Of a DNA stretch of 64,000 bases, positions 43,423 through 52,245 are shown in pieces. The stretch covers positions 1 through 64,000 of the forward strand of contig JACSRI010000129.1 of the NCBI GenBank assembly GCA_014879845.1. The letters are read 5' to 3'. Position 1 is the first letter of the stretch. Each line of letters starts with the position of its first letter. The DNA is from Opitutaceae bacterium. GTDB taxonomy: Bacteria > Verrucomicrobiota > Verrucomicrobiia > Opitutales > Opitutaceae. Made by a program: the position numbers and the translations under genes. A model generated the notes under the pieces. It made no database searches. It was not told the origin of the DNA and was given only the letters and a program-made list of their open reading frames with translations.

Positions 43423-46398
43423 ATGACCCAAGCCGACGGTCCATCCTCCAGAGGGCTCTCCGAGACCAGCCCCCACGCCTCGGCCCCGTCCTCCGTACCG
43501 CTCCCAGGAACGGTCCCGACCAGCGGCTCGGCGGAATGGCCGGCTTTTCTCGAACAGCTCCGCGTGGCGATCGATCGGCACGCGATCGTGGCGGCGACCG
43601 ATGCGGCTGGCCGCATCACCTATGCCAATGACCGTTTTCTCGCGGTCTCCGGCTACACGCGCGAGGAACTGCTCGGCCGCAATCACCGCATCCTGAAGTC
43701 GGGTCAGCACCCGGATTCGTTCTACGAGGGGATGTGGCGGACGATCTCACGCGGGGAGGTCTGGCGCGGCGAGATCTGCAACCGGGCCAAATCCGGAAAG
43801 CTCTATTGGGTCGACTCGACGATCGTACCGTTCCTCGACGACCAGGGGCGCCCGCAACACTACCTCGCGCTCCGCACGGAGGTGACGCGACTGAAGGAGA
43901 CGGAAGAGGCGCTCGGCGCGCTCACTCGCGAGCTTGAGAAACGCGTGGAGGCACGCACGGCGGAACTCGGCGAGGTCAACACCCGCCTGCAGCGCGAGAT
44001 CCAGGAACACCGCGAGGCCTCGGAAAAGCTCGCCCAGAGCGAAAGCCTGTACCGCCTGCTCTTCCAGTCGGTCTCCGACTACTTCTACACGGTCGAGGTG
44101 CGCGAGGGAAAGGCCTACCGCACCGAGCACACCGGCGGCTGCACGGCTGTCACAGGCTACACGCCGCAGGAGTTCTCGAAGGAGACGCTCCTGTGGATCA
44201 AGATGGTCGTGGATGCCGATCGAACCGCCGTCGAGGCCCAGGCCCGCGCCGCCCTCGAGGGCCTGAGTCCGCCCCCGCTCGAGCACCGCATCGTCCGCAA
44301 GGACGGCGAGCTCCGCTGGATCCGCAACACGATCGTGGTCCGGCGCGATGCCTCCGGCCGCGTCGCGTTCTACGACGGGATCATCTCGGACATCACGCCC
44401 CAGCGTCTCGCGCAGGAGAAGATCGAGCACCTCAACCAGGAACTCGAGCAACGCGTAGCCGAGCGCACGGCACAGCTGAAGGCGCGCAACGACCAGTTCC
44501 GCCTGCTCTTCGAACACGCGCCCGTCGGAATCAGCTGGGTGGAATGGGGCGATCCCGACATCTACCGGCTCAACGAGCGCTTCTGCCAGATCATCGGCCT
44601 GACCGCCAAGGAGGGTGAGAGCTTCGAGAACATCATGGCGGCGACGCACCCGGACGATCGCGACCGCCAGCGCCGCCTCGTTCAGGAGTTGTGGACGGGC
44701 GCGCGCGACCGGTTCTCGATGGAGAAGCGCTATGTCCACAAGGATGGACGCGTCATCTGGGCCAACCTCACGGTCGTCGTGCTCCGCGACGAAAGGCGGA
44801 AGATCATCCAGCAGTTCGCGATGCTGGAGGACATCACCGAGCGGCACGAGGCGGAGGACCGCCTGCGCCGCAGCGAGCAACGCTTCCGCCGCTTCGTCGA
44901 AAACGCCAACGAGATCCTCTACTCGCTCTCGCCCGACGGCCACTTCCTCTACGTGTCGCCCACCTGGACGGCCAAGCTCGGGCACCCCGTGGACGAGGTG
45001 ACCGGCCAGCCCGTCTCGCGGTTCATCCATCCCGACGACCAGCGCCTCTTCTGGGATTTTCTCCGCCACGTCCTCGACCAGGGTCGCTCGACCTTCAGCG
45101 TCGAGTATCGCGCCCTCGACCGCGGCGGGCACTACCGCTGGCACGCGTCCAGTGGCGCGGCCTATTTCGACGAATCGGGCAACAAGGTCTACATGGGCGT
45201 GGCCCGCGACGTCACGGAGCGCAAGCGCAGCCAGGTGGAACTGCGCGCCGCCCTCGCTCATCGCGAGGAGATGGCACGCATCATCGACCGGTCACCCTCC
45301 GTCGTGGTCCTCTGGCGCGCGACGGAGACCTGGCCGGTGGAGTTCGTCTCCCAGAATGTCTCACAATTTGGATACAGCCCGGAGGAAATCCTCTCGGGCC
45401 AGGTGACCTTCGTGACCATGCTGCATCCCGACGACCGCGACCGCGTGGTCACCGAGGTGCGGGCGCACGCCGCCGCCGGGCATCGCGAGTACAGCCAGGA
45501 GTACCGCATCGTGACGCGCGACGGTGGCGTGCGCTGGATCGACGACCGCACCGCCGTGCGCACCGGCCCCGACGGCCGCGTCACGCACCACGAGGGCATC
45601 CTGACCGACATCACCGAGCGCAAGGAGGCGGAACGTCGCGAGGAGGAGAACCGCGAGCGCGACCTGCGCACCGCCCGCGAAGTGCAGCGCCATCTCCTGC
45701 CCAACGAGCAGCCTCAGGTCGCCGACCTCGAGGTGGACGCACTTTACCTGCCCTCGCGCCACATCGGCGGCGACTACTACGACTATTTCGAGATGGGCCC
45801 GCGCCGGTGGGCGTTTGTCGTGGCCGATGTGTCCGGCAAGGGCGCCTCCGCCGCCCTCGTCATGGCCGCGTGCCGCATGGCGCTGCGCGTGGAGGCGGAA
45901 CGGTTCCAGTCGCCCGCCGCGCTTCTGCGCCACGTGAACCACCTGCTCTACCCCGACGTGCCGGACGGCATGTACATCTCGATCGTGTTCTGCCTCCTCG
46001 ATCTCGATGCGCGCCAGCTCACGATCGCGCGCGCCGGCCACGAGGCCCCGATCGTGATCCGCGGTGCGACCGGCGCGGCGGAGACGCCCAGCCCTTCCGG
46101 CCTCGCCGTCGGTCTGGATGGAGGCGCGATCTTCGACGAGACGCTCGAGGAGTCGACCTCCCCGTTCCTGCCCGGCGACATGCTCGTGCTCTACACCGAC
46201 GGCATCACCGAGGCCGCCAACGACGCGGACGCTGAATTCGGACGCGAGCGGCTCATCGCCACCGTCTCGGCCGAACGCACGCACCCGATCCACGCCGTCG
46301 TGCACCGCGTCGACGAGACGCTGCAGGCTTTCATCGGGATGCGCCCCGCCGGCGACGACCGCACGCTGGTGATCGTGCGCATGCGCCACCTCGCCTGA
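43423..46398 (+). CDS. multi-PAS SpoIIE-family serine phosphatase
   Basis: A 991-aa cytoplasmic signalling protein. Five PAS/PAC units can be read: about 50-165 (AAGRITYANDRFLAVSGYTR, then ILKSGQHPD), 215-330, 350-480, 485-610 and 620-750 (TETWPVEFVSQNVSQFGYSP). Linkers of coiled-coil type such as ELEKRVEARTAELGEVNTRL separate them. The C-terminal PP2C/SpoIIE domain (about 760-985) has LPSRHIGGDYYDYFEMGPRR, VADVSGKGASAALVMA and LVLYTDGITEA, with the metal-binding Asp residues in place. Such proteins dephosphorylate anti-sigma-factor antagonists in partner-switching cascades in response to light, redox or ligands sensed by PAS. No anti-sigma or antagonist gene is next to it. The start is ATG 43423. 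It is divergent from the TonB receptor. Confidence 0.93.
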   Translation: MTQADGPSSRGLSETSPHASAPSSVPLPGTVPTSGSAEWPAFLEQLRVAIDRHAIVAATDAAGRITYANDRFLAVSGYTREELLGRNHRILKSGQHPDSFYEGMWRTISRGEVWRGEICNRAKSGKLYWVDSTIVPFLDDQGRPQHYLALRTEVTRLKETEEALGALTRELEKRVEARTAELGEVNTRLQREIQEHREASEKLAQSESLYRLLFQSVSDYFYTVEVREGKAYRTEHTGGCTAVTGYTPQEFSKETLLWIKMVVDADRTAVEAQARAALEGLSPPPLEHRIVRKDGELRWIRNTIVVRRDASGRVAFYDGIISDITPQRLAQEKIEHLNQELEQRVAERTAQLKARNDQFRLLFEHAPVGISWVEWGDPDIYRLNERFCQIIGLTAKEGESFENIMAATHPDDRDRQRRLVQELWTGARDRFSMEKRYVHKDGRVIWANLTVVVLRDERRKIIQQFAMLEDITERHEAEDRLRRSEQRFRRFVENANEILYSLSPDGHFLYVSPTWTAKLGHPVDEVTGQPVSRFIHPDDQRLFWDFLRHVLDQGRSTFSVEYRALDRGGHYRWHASSGAAYFDESGNKVYMGVARDVTERKRSQVELRAALAHREEMARIIDRSPSVVVLWRATETWPVEFVSQNVSQFGYSPEEILSGQVTFVTMLHPDDRDRVVTEVRAHAAAGHREYSQEYRIVTRDGGVRWIDDRTAVRTGPDGRVTHHEGILTDITERKEAERREEENRERDLRTAREVQRHLLPNEQPQVADLEVDALYLPSRHIGGDYYDYFEMGPRRWAFVVADVSGKGASAALVMAACRMALRVEAERFQSPAALLRHVNHLLYPDVPDGMYISIVFCLLDLDARQLTIARAGHEAPIVIRGATGAAETPSPSGLAVGLDGGAIFDETLEESTSPFLPGDMLVLYTDGITEAANDADAEFGRERLIATVSAERTHPIHAVVHRVDETLQAFIGMRPAGDDRTLVIVRMRHLA

Positions 46399-46419
46399 GG
46401 CCGCCGCGGCGGAGCGGTC

Positions 46420-47082
46420 TCAGCCCAGGCGGGCCACTCGGTGCTTCTCGGCCGTGATGATCGCACGCACCGTCGCGAAGTCCTCCTCGCGCGAGCGGCT
46501 GCGCACGCAGAAGTCGTAGCCGCGCCACTGTTCCATCTCGCGTCGCGCGGTCTCCATGCGCCGTTCGATCTCGGCGTCGGAATCCTGCCCGCGCACATGC
46601 AGGCGGCGGCGGAGTTCGTCCAGATCGGGCGGCATGAGGAAGATCGTCACGAGCCGGCGCGCGAGGACCGCGTCGGAATCCGCCACGCGCCGGATGCTGG
46701 CCACGCCCTGGACATCGACGTTCATGCACAAATCGATGTGGGCGGAGAGCTTCTCATCGATCGAGCGCCGCAGCGTGCCGTAACGCCGGTTGTGTCCGTG
46801 CACGCGGGCCCACTCCAGAAACGCCCCGGCCCCGACCAGCCGGTCGAATTCCTCCTCGGAGAAGAAATGATAGTCGCGGCCGTTGACCTCGCCCGGGCGC
46901 GGCGCCCGCGTCGTCGAGGTGACCACGCGCTCAAAGCCCGACAACTCACCCACGATGCGTTCACACAGCGTCGATTTGCCCGAGCCGGCCGGGCCCGCGA
47001 GGATGACGAGCAGGGCCGGGGCTGCACCCGCCGGCCCGAAGGCCGCCGCATCGCGGGTGGACATGGGTGCCTCTCCGCTCAT
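46420..47082 (-). CDS. gmk: guanylate kinase
   Basis: It converts GMP (or dGMP) and ATP to GDP and ADP. The 220-aa product shows the P-loop AGPAGSGKST near residue 26, the GMP-binding block VVTSTTRAPRPGEVNGRDYH with FFSEEEFDRLV, and IFLMPPDLDELRRRLHVRGQ with the lid arginines. The start ATG 47082 overlaps the stop of the preceding membrane-protein gene (ATGA), so the two are translationally coupled; an ATG at 47064 is the alternative. It is the last gene of the miaB operon, facing the SpoIIE gene 21 nt away. Confidence 0.93.
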   Translation of the reverse strand: MSGEAPMSTRDAAAFGPAGAAPALLVILAGPAGSGKSTLCERIVGELSGFERVVTSTTRAPRPGEVNGRDYHFFSEEEFDRLVGAGAFLEWARVHGHNRRYGTLRRSIDEKLSAHIDLCMNVDVQGVASIRRVADSDAVLARRLVTIFLMPPDLDELRRRLHVRGQDSDAEIERRMETARREMEQWRGYDFCVRSRSREEDFATVRAIITAEKHRVARLG

Positions 47083-47621
47083 GTGCGCACGGTGAAGGCC
47101 GCCGCCACCAGCACGACGCCGAGCATCGTGAGCGCGCCGCCCAGGCCGCGGGCGCGCGTCCCGCGCGCAAACAGCCACTGCACAAAGTCACGGAGCCGAA
47201 ACGGTGCCACGGCGAGGTAGAGCGCCAGCAGCACGACGACATAAAGCAGCGCCTTGAACACCAGGGTGAGCGCCTCGTAGTGCCCGTAGGTCGCGGAGAG
47301 CAGCACCCACGCGGTGAGCAGCGCGAGCGCGCACGCCCCGCGCACGGCCAGAAAGTCCGGCGCATAGCGGAACGACAGCGCCGCGACCGCGGCAAATGCC
47401 ACGAAGATCGCCACACGGTATTCGCCAAAATCCGACGGCCCGAGCCGGGTCACGTGGTAGAGCGTCCAGAGGGCCGCGATGCCGAGCGTGAGCCATGCGG
47501 CGCGCTGGGAGCGCGGAAACCCGCGCGCGACCGTGCTCACGCCCGGGCCGTTCCACAGGAGGAGCGAGCCGAGGAAAAGCAGGCCGGCGGCGGCGAGAAG
47601 GATGGCGGTGAAGGGCGACAT
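47079..47621 (-). CDS. hypothetical membrane protein, about five transmembrane segments
   Basis: The 180-aa product is almost entirely hydrophobic helices separated by short basic loops (MSPFTAILLAAAGLLFLGSL, then a helix near 45-60, and others near 65-140, ending GGALTMLGVVLVAAAFTVRT). No catalytic motif or named family is recognised. It starts 10 nt after the miaB stop and ends overlapping the gmk start, so it is part of the operon. ATG 47621 is chosen over an upstream GTG inside miaB because it begins directly at the first helix. Confidence 0.8.
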   Translation of the reverse strand: MSPFTAILLAAAGLLFLGSLLLWNGPGVSTVARGFPRSQRAAWLTLGIAALWTLYHVTRLGPSDFGEYRVAIFVAFAAVAALSFRYAPDFLAVRGACALALLTAWVLLSATYGHYEALTLVFKALLYVVVLLALYLAVAPFRLRDFVQWLFARGTRARGLGGALTMLGVVLVAAAFTVRT

Positions 47622-47631
47622 GACGCGGAAG

Positions 47632-49038
47632 CTAGACCACTTCTCCCACAAGACTCGCCGCCGACGCACGCTCGATCTTCACCGGGATGAGTTCGCCGAT
47701 CAGGCGCGCGTCGCCGGCGAAATGCACAAGGCGGTTGCCCGCCGTGCGACCGCTGAGCCGGCGGCCGACCTTGTCCGGCCCCTCGACCAGCACCTCGACG
47801 GTGCGGCCGAGCAGCTGCTCGTTGCGCGCGAGCGATTGCCGGTGCAGCAGGTCGAGCAGGACTTGGTTGCGCCGCTCCTTGTCCTCGGTCGAGACCTCGC
47901 CGGCCATCTCCGCGGCCGGCGTGCCGGTGCGCACGGAGTATTTGAAGATGTAGGCCATATCGAAACCGACGCGCTCGAAGATGTCGCGCGTCTGCTCGAA
48001 GTCCTCCTCCGTCTCGCCCGGAAAACCCACGATGATGTCCGTGGAGAAGTACATCTCGGGCACGGCGCGACGCAGGCTCTCGATGATCTCGAGATAGCGG
48101 TCGCGGGTGTAGGGCCGGTTCATGAGGCGCAGGATGCGGTCGCTGCCCGACTGCAGCGGCAGGTGCACATTGGGGCACAACTTCGGCAGGTCGCGGAAGG
48201 CCTGCACGAGGTCGTCCTTGAAACCACGCGGATGCGGCGAGGTGAAGCGGATGCGCGCGATGCCCGGGATCGCATGCACGCGCTCGATGAGCTGCACGAA
48301 CGGGCTCTTGCCGTCCACGAACGGGAACTCGCGCCGACCGTAGCTCGTCACGATCTGGCCGAGCAGCGTGATGTCGCGCACGCCGCGCGAGGCGAGTTCC
48401 TCGGCCTCGGCCACGATGTCGTCGATCGGCCGGCTGCGCTCCTCGCCGCGCGTCTTCGGGACGATGCAGAAGGTGCAGGCCATGTTGCAGCCCTGCATGA
48501 TCGAGATAAAGGCGGTGACCTGCTTCGGGCGTGAACCGTTCGCGTGCTCACCAGCGCCGGCACTGGCGTCGTGCGCGTGGTCGCCTTCGCTCGTGAACAG
48601 GTGGTCGCGGATCGTGTTCTGCGAGCCGGCCTCGGCCTCGAGATCGATGATGGTCGACGGACGCGGCCCCTGCGCGCGCAGCGAGGCCATGATGTTGTCC
48701 AAATGATCCGGGATCTGGTGGAACTTCTGTGTGCCGACGAGCAGGTCGAGGTCCGGCAGGCGGTCGAGCAGGTCGGCCCCGCGGTTCTGCGCCATGCACC
48801 CCATCACCCCGAGCACGAAGTCGGGATTCCGCTTCTTGCGCGCCGCGAGGTACCCGGCCTTGCCGATCGCCTTCTGCTCGGCCTGGTCACGCACCGAGCA
48901 GGTGTTGAGCAACACCACGTCGGCCGAGCGCTCGGAGTCGACGATCACGTACCCGCGGGCGCGCAGCATCGCCGCGACCGCCTCGGAGTCGCGCTCGTTC
49001 ATCTGGCAGCCGTAGGTTCTGATGAAGACCCGGTTCAT
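47632..49038 (-). CDS. miaB: tRNA-2-methylthio-N6-dimethylallyladenosine synthase
   Basis: MiaB adds a methylthio group to i6A37 of tRNA. The 468-aa product has the N-terminal UPF0004 domain with three cluster Cys (YGCQMN, NTCSVR, GCMAQ). The radical-SAM motif CNMACTFCIVPKTRG (CxxxCxxC) lies near residue 190, followed by LPLQSGSDRILRLMNRPYTR, STDIIVGFPGETEEDFEQT and a C-terminal TRAM domain (ELIPVKIERASAASLVGEVV). Full length for the family. The start is ATG 49038. It leads the operon with the membrane protein and gmk. Confidence 0.96.
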   Translation of the reverse strand: MNRVFIRTYGCQMNERDSEAVAAMLRARGYVIVDSERSADVVLLNTCSVRDQAEQKAIGKAGYLAARKKRNPDFVLGVMGCMAQNRGADLLDRLPDLDLLVGTQKFHQIPDHLDNIMASLRAQGPRPSTIIDLEAEAGSQNTIRDHLFTSEGDHAHDASAGAGEHANGSRPKQVTAFISIMQGCNMACTFCIVPKTRGEERSRPIDDIVAEAEELASRGVRDITLLGQIVTSYGRREFPFVDGKSPFVQLIERVHAIPGIARIRFTSPHPRGFKDDLVQAFRDLPKLCPNVHLPLQSGSDRILRLMNRPYTRDRYLEIIESLRRAVPEMYFSTDIIVGFPGETEEDFEQTRDIFERVGFDMAYIFKYSVRTGTPAAEMAGEVSTEDKERRNQVLLDLLHRQSLARNEQLLGRTVEVLVEGPDKVGRRLSGRTAGNRLVHFAGDARLIGELIPVKIERASAASLVGEVV

Positions 49039-49151
49039 TCCGCCTGATCGCCCGCCCACCGGACAGAAGCCCGGGGGACGGAGGAAAAGGCGCTACGGAG
49101 GCAAGCCGCCGCCGGCGGGTCAAACGGGAAAATTCCGCCAACGACGCCGGC

Positions 49152-49559
49152 TCACGGCTGGGGTTTCGGCCCGGTGGAGGCGACGACCGGGGCTGACTCC
49201 GCCCGACGCTGCTCGGCGGCGACGCGATCGACCATGGGGCCGTTGACCAGCTGAAGGCGCGCGACCATGCCGTCGCGGAACGTGATCATCAGGGTGCGGC
49301 ACGAGACGTCGGCCTCGTAGCCCGGAGCCGGCTCGATGCCGCGATAGAGCCAGATGTCTTCACCCAGGCGCTCCATCGGCCTGCCGAGCTTGGCGAGGAC
49401 CTGGATGCGCGGCGTGCCACGCTCCACATAGCGGCCCGCCTGCTCGAGCGAGTAGGCGATGGGCCGGCCGGGCGAGGCGTGGAGGATGGGAGCGGAGGCG
49501 AAGACGGCGAGGGCGAGGAGGACGCCCGACAGGCGACGGGTGAAGAGGGACGAGTTCAT
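49152..49559 (-). CDS. periplasmic SmpA/BamE-like protein
   Basis: The 135-aa product has an N-terminal signal peptide (LFTRRLSGVLLALAVFASAP ILHA). The core GRYVERGTPRIQVLAKLGRP then EDIWLYRGIEP and a beta strand CRTLMITFRDGMVARLQLVN match the two-helix/three-strand SmpA/OmlA (BamE) layout. BamE assists outer-membrane protein assembly. There is no lipobox Cys, so it would be soluble rather than lipoprotein-anchored, and the assignment is tentative. The C-terminus is Pro-rich. It is upstream of, and on the same strand as, miaB. Confidence 0.65.
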   Translation of the reverse strand: MNSSLFTRRLSGVLLALAVFASAPILHASPGRPIAYSLEQAGRYVERGTPRIQVLAKLGRPMERLGEDIWLYRGIEPAPGYEADVSCRTLMITFRDGMVARLQLVNGPMVDRVAAEQRRAESAPVVASTGPKPQP

Positions 49560-49722
49560 GGCTGGATACAGAGGCGCGTGGTGCGGGTTGACGCCGTGTG
49601 AACTCGGACACTTTTCCACCCGCCGCGAACGTCCGCGGGCCAACGGCTCGCCGGGCGGGCCAACGGCTCGGAATCCGCGTCGACGCCCCCTCCGGGCCGG
49701 CTAGCCTGCCCGCATCCCCCGC

Positions 49723-51519
49723 ATGTCCCGCCGGCACATCATCGCGCTCGTCCTCAGCGGCCTGCTCCTCGTCGCGGCCTACCTGCCGTTCTCCGACCTG
49801 TATGAACTTCCCGCCTACACCTACATCCCGATCCCGGCCCGCGAGGGCTGGTTCGCGATCCAGCGCGAGGGCCGGCCGCACTTCGAGCGCACGGACATGC
49901 GTTTCCAGGAGGGCGACGACGCGCGGTGGTCCCGACCGGACTGGGACGACTCCGGCTGGAGGCTGATCGCCCCGTTCGACGTCCCGTCGCGGGCGGGCGT
50001 GTTCTGGCTGCGCTGGCGCGTGCGACCGGCCGAGTCGGGCGCCACCCTGCCCCCGGGCATCAATGTCACGACCGTGGCGGCGTATGAGATTTTCTGGGAC
50101 GGCGAGCTGCTCGGGCGCAACGGCATGCCGGGCGACAGCGCGGCCCGGGAGACGCCGGGCCGGATCGACCAGATCTTCCCGCTCACCCTCGCCCAGGCGG
50201 GTCCCGGGGAGCACGTGATCGCCATGCGCGTCTCGACCCACCGCTGCGGTTTCAGCAACCCGAGGTCGGGCGTGCTCGTCCATCTGGAGTCCGCGGTTGA
50301 GCTCTACCGCTACCGCGCGGGCAACGCCGTGATCCCGACCCTCGCCGCCGGGGCGATGTTCGTGCTGGCCCTGATCTGCGGGCTCCTGTGGCTGTTCGGT
50401 CCGCGACGCGGCGAGCTGGCCTGGGCCATGGTACTGTGCGCCGCGGCCTCAGTCATGCAGGCCCTGCCCGTCATCCGCTGGCTGCAGAACTACCCGAGCG
50501 ATCTCTATCACTGGGTGATCAAGGGCGGCGCGGCGCTGCACGCGATCATGGCCGTGAGCCTGATCGCGGTGATCGCGCGACACCTTGCCGTGCCGCGGTT
50601 GCGCTGGCTCCTCGCGGGCTCGACGGTGGCGATGGCGCTGATCGCCGCGGTCACGCCTCCGGTACGCAACACCGAGGGCGCCTACATGATGCTCGCGGCC
50701 TGCGCCGTGGTGATGGCGATCGGTGCATGGGCCGCGCGCCCGGGCCGGCGCGGTCCGTGGTTCGTGGTCGTGGGCGCGCTCATCACGGGCCTCTGGATCG
50801 CGGTGGAGCCGCGCGGCTACACGTGGACGGGTTTCCTCCCGCGTTTCCTGCCCATGCTGGCGGGCGCGACGATCATGCTCGCCGCCACCGCACGGCGCGA
50901 ATTCGAGGAGTCCGAGCGCACGCGCCAGATGGCGGCGCGACTCGAGCTCGAGCTGCTCAAGAAAAACCTGCAGCCCCACTTCCTGCTCAACACCTTGACC
51001 GCGCTGACCGAGCTCGTCGAACAGCGCCCCGCGGATGCCGTGGGCCTGATCGAGGACCTCGCGGCGGAATTCCGCCTGATCGCCTCCATGGCCACCGAAC
51101 GCACCGTGCCGCTCGCGCAGGAACTCACCCTCTGCCGCACTCACCTGCGCGTGCTCGGCGTGCGCACCGGACGCGAGTACCGGCTGGAGACGCAGGGGAT
51201 CGATGACGACGCGCGCGTGCCTCCCGCCGTCTTCCTGACGCTGATTGAAAACGCGTTCTCCCACCAGCACGCCGCGGCGTCGCCGGCAGTCTTCCGGCTG
51301 ACCGGGGAAACCGATGCCTCTGGCGCCATGCGCTACCGCTTCCTTTCGCCGGGCGAAATCTCTCCCCTGAAAGCCAAAACGGGCGGCGGCACGGGCCTGC
51401 GTTATGTGCGTGCCCGCCTGGAGGAGTGTTTCCCGCAGAAGTGGTCGCTCCTCGATGGCGCGACCACCGAGGGCTGGCAGACCTGCATCACCATCCCGAG
51501 GATGGAGGCATCGCCATGA
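49723..51519 (+). CDS. sensor histidine kinase, LytS/YehU type, with extracellular jelly-roll domain
   Basis: A 598-aa membrane kinase. After an N-terminal membrane helix, residues about 60-195 form a galactose-binding-like beta sandwich (WSRPDWDDSGWRLIAPFDVP ... GVFWLRWRVR). About six or seven transmembrane helices (200-390) follow, then a coiled coil and the His_kinase domain with KKNLQPHFLLNTLTAL (His419 as phosphate acceptor). The N-box VFLTLIENAFSHQ and a short ATPase remnant GGTGLRYVRARLEECF complete it. It partners the response regulator whose ATG overlaps its stop. TAGCCT at 49702-49707, close to the start codon, may be a -10 box giving a very short leader. Confidence 0.92.
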   Translation: MSRRHIIALVLSGLLLVAAYLPFSDLYELPAYTYIPIPAREGWFAIQREGRPHFERTDMRFQEGDDARWSRPDWDDSGWRLIAPFDVPSRAGVFWLRWRVRPAESGATLPPGINVTTVAAYEIFWDGELLGRNGMPGDSAARETPGRIDQIFPLTLAQAGPGEHVIAMRVSTHRCGFSNPRSGVLVHLESAVELYRYRAGNAVIPTLAAGAMFVLALICGLLWLFGPRRGELAWAMVLCAAASVMQALPVIRWLQNYPSDLYHWVIKGGAALHAIMAVSLIAVIARHLAVPRLRWLLAGSTVAMALIAAVTPPVRNTEGAYMMLAACAVVMAIGAWAARPGRRGPWFVVVGALITGLWIAVEPRGYTWTGFLPRFLPMLAGATIMLAATARREFEESERTRQMAARLELELLKKNLQPHFLLNTLTALTELVEQRPADAVGLIEDLAAEFRLIASMATERTVPLAQELTLCRTHLRVLGVRTGREYRLETQGIDDDARVPPAVFLTLIENAFSHQHAAASPAVFRLTGETDASGAMRYRFLSPGEISPLKAKTGGGTGLRYVRARLEECFPQKWSLLDGATTEGWQTCITIPRMEASP

Positions 51520-52214
51520 GGGTGCTCATCGTCGAGGACGAGCCGCTGGTCGCGCAGCGCCTCGAGCGCTTCTGCCGCGAGATCCTCGGCTCGCGGCTCG
51601 AGGGCCTGCACACCGCGCCGACGTTCGACGCGGCCGAGGCGCGCCTCGCCGAGTACGCGGCCGACCTGGTGCTGCTCGATCTCAACCTCGAGGGCCGCGA
51701 CGGCATGGAGCTGCTGCAGGCCAGCGTGGCCCGCTCGTTCCACACGATCATCGTCTCGGCCAATACCGAGCACGCGCTGCGCGCCTTCGAGTTCGGCGTG
51801 CTCGATTTCGTGCCCAAGCCCTTCTCCCGCGACCGCCTCGCACGCGCGCTCGAACGCGCCGCCCAGCCCGCTCCGACGACCGCTGGCGTGGCCCGGCACC
51901 TCGCGATCAAGAAGCACGGGCGCGTGGAGACGATCGCGGTCGAGGCCATCGCCTACGTCCGAGGCGCCGGCAACTACTCCGAGATCGTCCTGCGCGACGG
52001 CCACCGCGAACTGCACGACAAGTCGCTCGAACGGCTGCAGGACATCCTGCCGGGCGACTTCACGCGTATCCACAAAAGCTACCTCGTGCGCCTCGCCGAC
52101 ATCGTCGCGCTCCACGCGCACGAGGGCAGCCGCTACGACGCCGAGCTGCGCGGCGGGACATTCCTGCCCATCGGACGCACACGCTACCGCGAACTGCGCG
52201 CGCGGTTTGCCTGA
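51516..52214 (+). CDS. LytTR-type response regulator
   Basis: The 232-aa product has a CheY-like receiver (VLIVEDEPLVAQR; phospho-acceptor Asp55 in VLLDLNLEG; conserved Lys in PKPFSRDRL) and a LytTR DNA-binding domain from about residue 130 (IKKHGRVETIAVEAIAYVRG, RDGHRELHDKSLERLQDILP, RIHKSYLVRLADI). It should activate or repress by binding tandem direct repeats. The start codon overlaps the kinase stop (ATGA), so the two are translated together. It is convergent with the lipoprotein gene; a small ACCGG/CCGGT hairpin lies at 52230-52246. Confidence 0.94.
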   Translation: MRVLIVEDEPLVAQRLERFCREILGSRLEGLHTAPTFDAAEARLAEYAADLVLLDLNLEGRDGMELLQASVARSFHTIIVSANTEHALRAFEFGVLDFVPKPFSRDRLARALERAAQPAPTTAGVARHLAIKKHGRVETIAVEAIAYVRGAGNYSEIVLRDGHRELHDKSLERLQDILPGDFTRIHKSYLVRLADIVALHAHEGSRYDAELRGGTFLPIGRTRYRELRARFA

Positions 52215-52245
52215 CCCGCGGCTTCGCCCACCGGCACCGCGCCGG

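Noticed and set aside
47622-47640. TAGCTT before the membrane-protein gene as a promoter
   Set aside because: It lies inside the end of miaB, 10 nt before the next start; co-transcription from miaB is the simpler reading.
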